Notes under the pieces: generated by a model
The model's input: only the letters and a program-made list of their open reading frames with translations
Told to the model about the DNA's origin: nothing
The model's database searches: none
Part shown: in pieces, positions 6,297-7,159 of the stretch
Position numbering within the stretch: position 1 is the first letter of the stretch
How the letters are laid out: every line of letters begins with the position of its first letter
Assembly: GCA_964547415.1 (NCBI GenBank)
Contig: CAZJNX010000225.1
Span: 1-7,159, forward strand
From: CAZJNX01 sp964547415
GTDB taxonomy: Bacteria > Pseudomonadota > Alphaproteobacteria > Rhizobiales > Amorphaceae
DNA length: 7,159 nucleotides
Direction: 5' to 3'
Position numbers and translations under genes: made by a program

Positions 6297-7159
6297 GGCA
6301 GGAGCGCCGTGACGCCGGCCTGGACGAGGTGGAGGAAGGAGACGGGCAGGAGCACCGTCCAGACGAGCCCCATCATCGGCGGCGCCGGCATGCGCGCGAG
6401 GACGTGGCCGAGGAGGATCGTCGCGAGGAGGACGGCGGCGGTCTTGAGGACGACCCAGGCGGGCCCCGGCAGGACCGGCCCGAGCGGCCCGCCGAGGAAG
6501 ACGGTGGCGGCCATCGCCGAGAAGGACACGAGCATGGCAAGGCGCGCGGCCTGCCAGGCTGCGAGGGCCGGCCCGCTCTCCTCCGCCGAGGTGCCGCCGG
6601 ACAGGTCCGCGGGGTCGGCGTAGTCGAACGGCCCGCGCAGGGTGAGCGACAGGCCGACGAGGATGAACAGCGGCAGGCCCAGGGGCTGGCGGACGACGTT
6701 CCACGTCTCCCGCTGGCTCTCCACGATGGCGAGGACGTCGAGGGACCGCGCGGGCAGCGCCGCGGCGATGAGGACGAACATGCTCGGCAGCATGATCGGC
6801 AGGCCGACGGCGACGTAGCGGTAGGCGCCGATGAGCGGGAACGGGCCGTTGGGCGACCAGCCGTGGAGGAAGACCACGACGACGACGAGGGCCTCGGCCG
6901 CTCCCCACAGGACGATCCCGCTCGGCAGGGACAGGACGGCGAAGCCGTCGGCGAAGGGAACGACGGCAAGGCCGGCCGCCGCGAGCGCCAGGTACCAGGC
7001 CGGGGCGAGCAGGCGGTTCGCCCGGTCCGGCGCCTCGGTCTCGAGCGGCTGAACGAGGAGGAGCGCCGCGCCCGACCGGAAGGGGTCGAGGGCGCCGCGG
7101 CCCGCCCCCTTGTCTGTTGGCGTGATGGTAGCTTGGGAGGTGCGGAAGGGAGCCCGTCC
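6293..7159 (-). CDS. nuoH: NADH-quinone oxidoreductase subunit H-like (divergent), 5' end outside window
   Basis: 288 codons are open from the right edge to the stop at 6293-6295; the N-terminal helix and start codon lie upstream. An internal GTG at 6875-6877 is not a credible start, because recognisable NuoH sequence precedes it. NuoH anchors the peripheral arm and lines the quinone channel. Visible matches to the family: DPFRSGAALLLVQPL, LLAPAWYLALAAAGLAVVPF, VVFLHGWSPNGPFPLIGAYR, ESQRETWNVVRQPLGLPLFI, LRGPFDY, MAATVFLGGPLGP and MGLVWTVLLPVSFLHL. Two parts differ. The usual QP-x-AD-x-x-K-L-x-x-KE segment is cut to QPLETEAPDR, losing about ten residues. The E-x-N-R-x-PFD-x-x-E-x-E-S-E-L loop reads LTLRGPFDYADPADLSGG, keeping R and PFD but losing several acidic residues. 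nuoJ follows by a 4-base overlap, with no nuoI between. It fits the divergent 'complex I subunit 1 family' better than canonical NuoH. Confidence 0.88.
   Translation of the reverse strand, partial: GRAPFRTSQATITPTDKGAGRGALDPFRSGAALLLVQPLETEAPDRANRLLAPAWYLALAAAGLAVVPFADGFAVLSLPSGIVLWGAAEALVVVVVFLHGWSPNGPFPLIGAYRYVAVGLPIMLPSMFVLIAAALPARSLDVLAIVESQRETWNVVRQPLGLPLFILVGLSLTLRGPFDYADPADLSGGTSAEESGPALAAWQAARLAMLVSFSAMAATVFLGGPLGPVLPGPAWVVLKTAAVLLATILLGHVLARMPAPPMMGLVWTVLLPVSFLHLVQAGVTALLP

Noticed and set aside
6875..6877. GTG as the start of a 194-residue protein
   Set aside because: NuoH-like sequence, including a QP motif and a full transmembrane helix, continues upstream in frame to the window edge, so this valine is internal.
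6297..6908. N-terminal extension of nuoJ to 6908, giving a 405-residue product
   Set aside because: The extension is an Arg/Pro-rich shadow of nuoH; the ATG at 6296 overlapping the nuoH stop gives a proper NuoJ N-terminus.

Overview
The window is very GC-rich and tightly packed. It looks like the chromosome or a large replicon of a high-GC proteobacterium. An alphaproteobacterium (Hyphomicrobiales or Rhodospirillales type) is my best guess, from codon use and because divergent second nuo clusters are familiar there; the sequence alone does not prove it.

Layout: positions 1-416 (+) hold the C-terminal part of a slipin (stomatin/SPFH family). A 173-base convergent intergenic region (417-589) follows, with a long imperfect palindrome (445-512) and a compact intrinsic-type terminator (531-552) placed to end the slipin transcript. 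From 7159 down to 590 everything is on the minus strand and forms one compact membrane-arm operon of a complex I-like enzyme, in transcription order nuoH (5' end cut by the window edge), nuoJ, nuoK, nuoL, nuoM, nuoN. Junctions are 4-base ATGA overlaps (H/J and K/L) or gaps of 1 to 4 bases (J/K, L/M, M/N). No promoter is visible because the operon starts upstream of the window. nuoI is not in its usual place between H and J.

How the genes work together: NuoH contacts the quinone-reducing peripheral arm; NuoJ and NuoK form the bridge of buried charges; NuoN, NuoM and NuoL are the three antiporter-like proton-translocating subunits, tied together by the long lateral helix near the C-terminus of NuoL. 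The peripheral-arm genes (nuoA-D, E-G, I) are not in the window, so the electron donor cannot be read from it.

This is not an ordinary complex I. (1) The NuoL lateral-helix region is about 70 residues longer than in E. coli and is built from three clear plus one degenerate 26-residue tandem units, two sharing a perfect 27-base direct repeat. (2) NuoN lacks about 34 residues where two transmembrane helices normally lie, and its TM5 glutamate is replaced by Leu127. (3) NuoM carries Asp137 in place of the TM5 glutamate. (4) NuoH lacks much of the first quinone-side loop and has lost acidic residues around its R-x-PFD motif. (5) NuoJ has a rewritten, methionine-rich TM3. Together these mark a divergent paralogous complex. 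The NuoL extension recalls published complex I variants with a fourth pumping subunit, whose lateral helix is lengthened, although only three pumps are encoded here.
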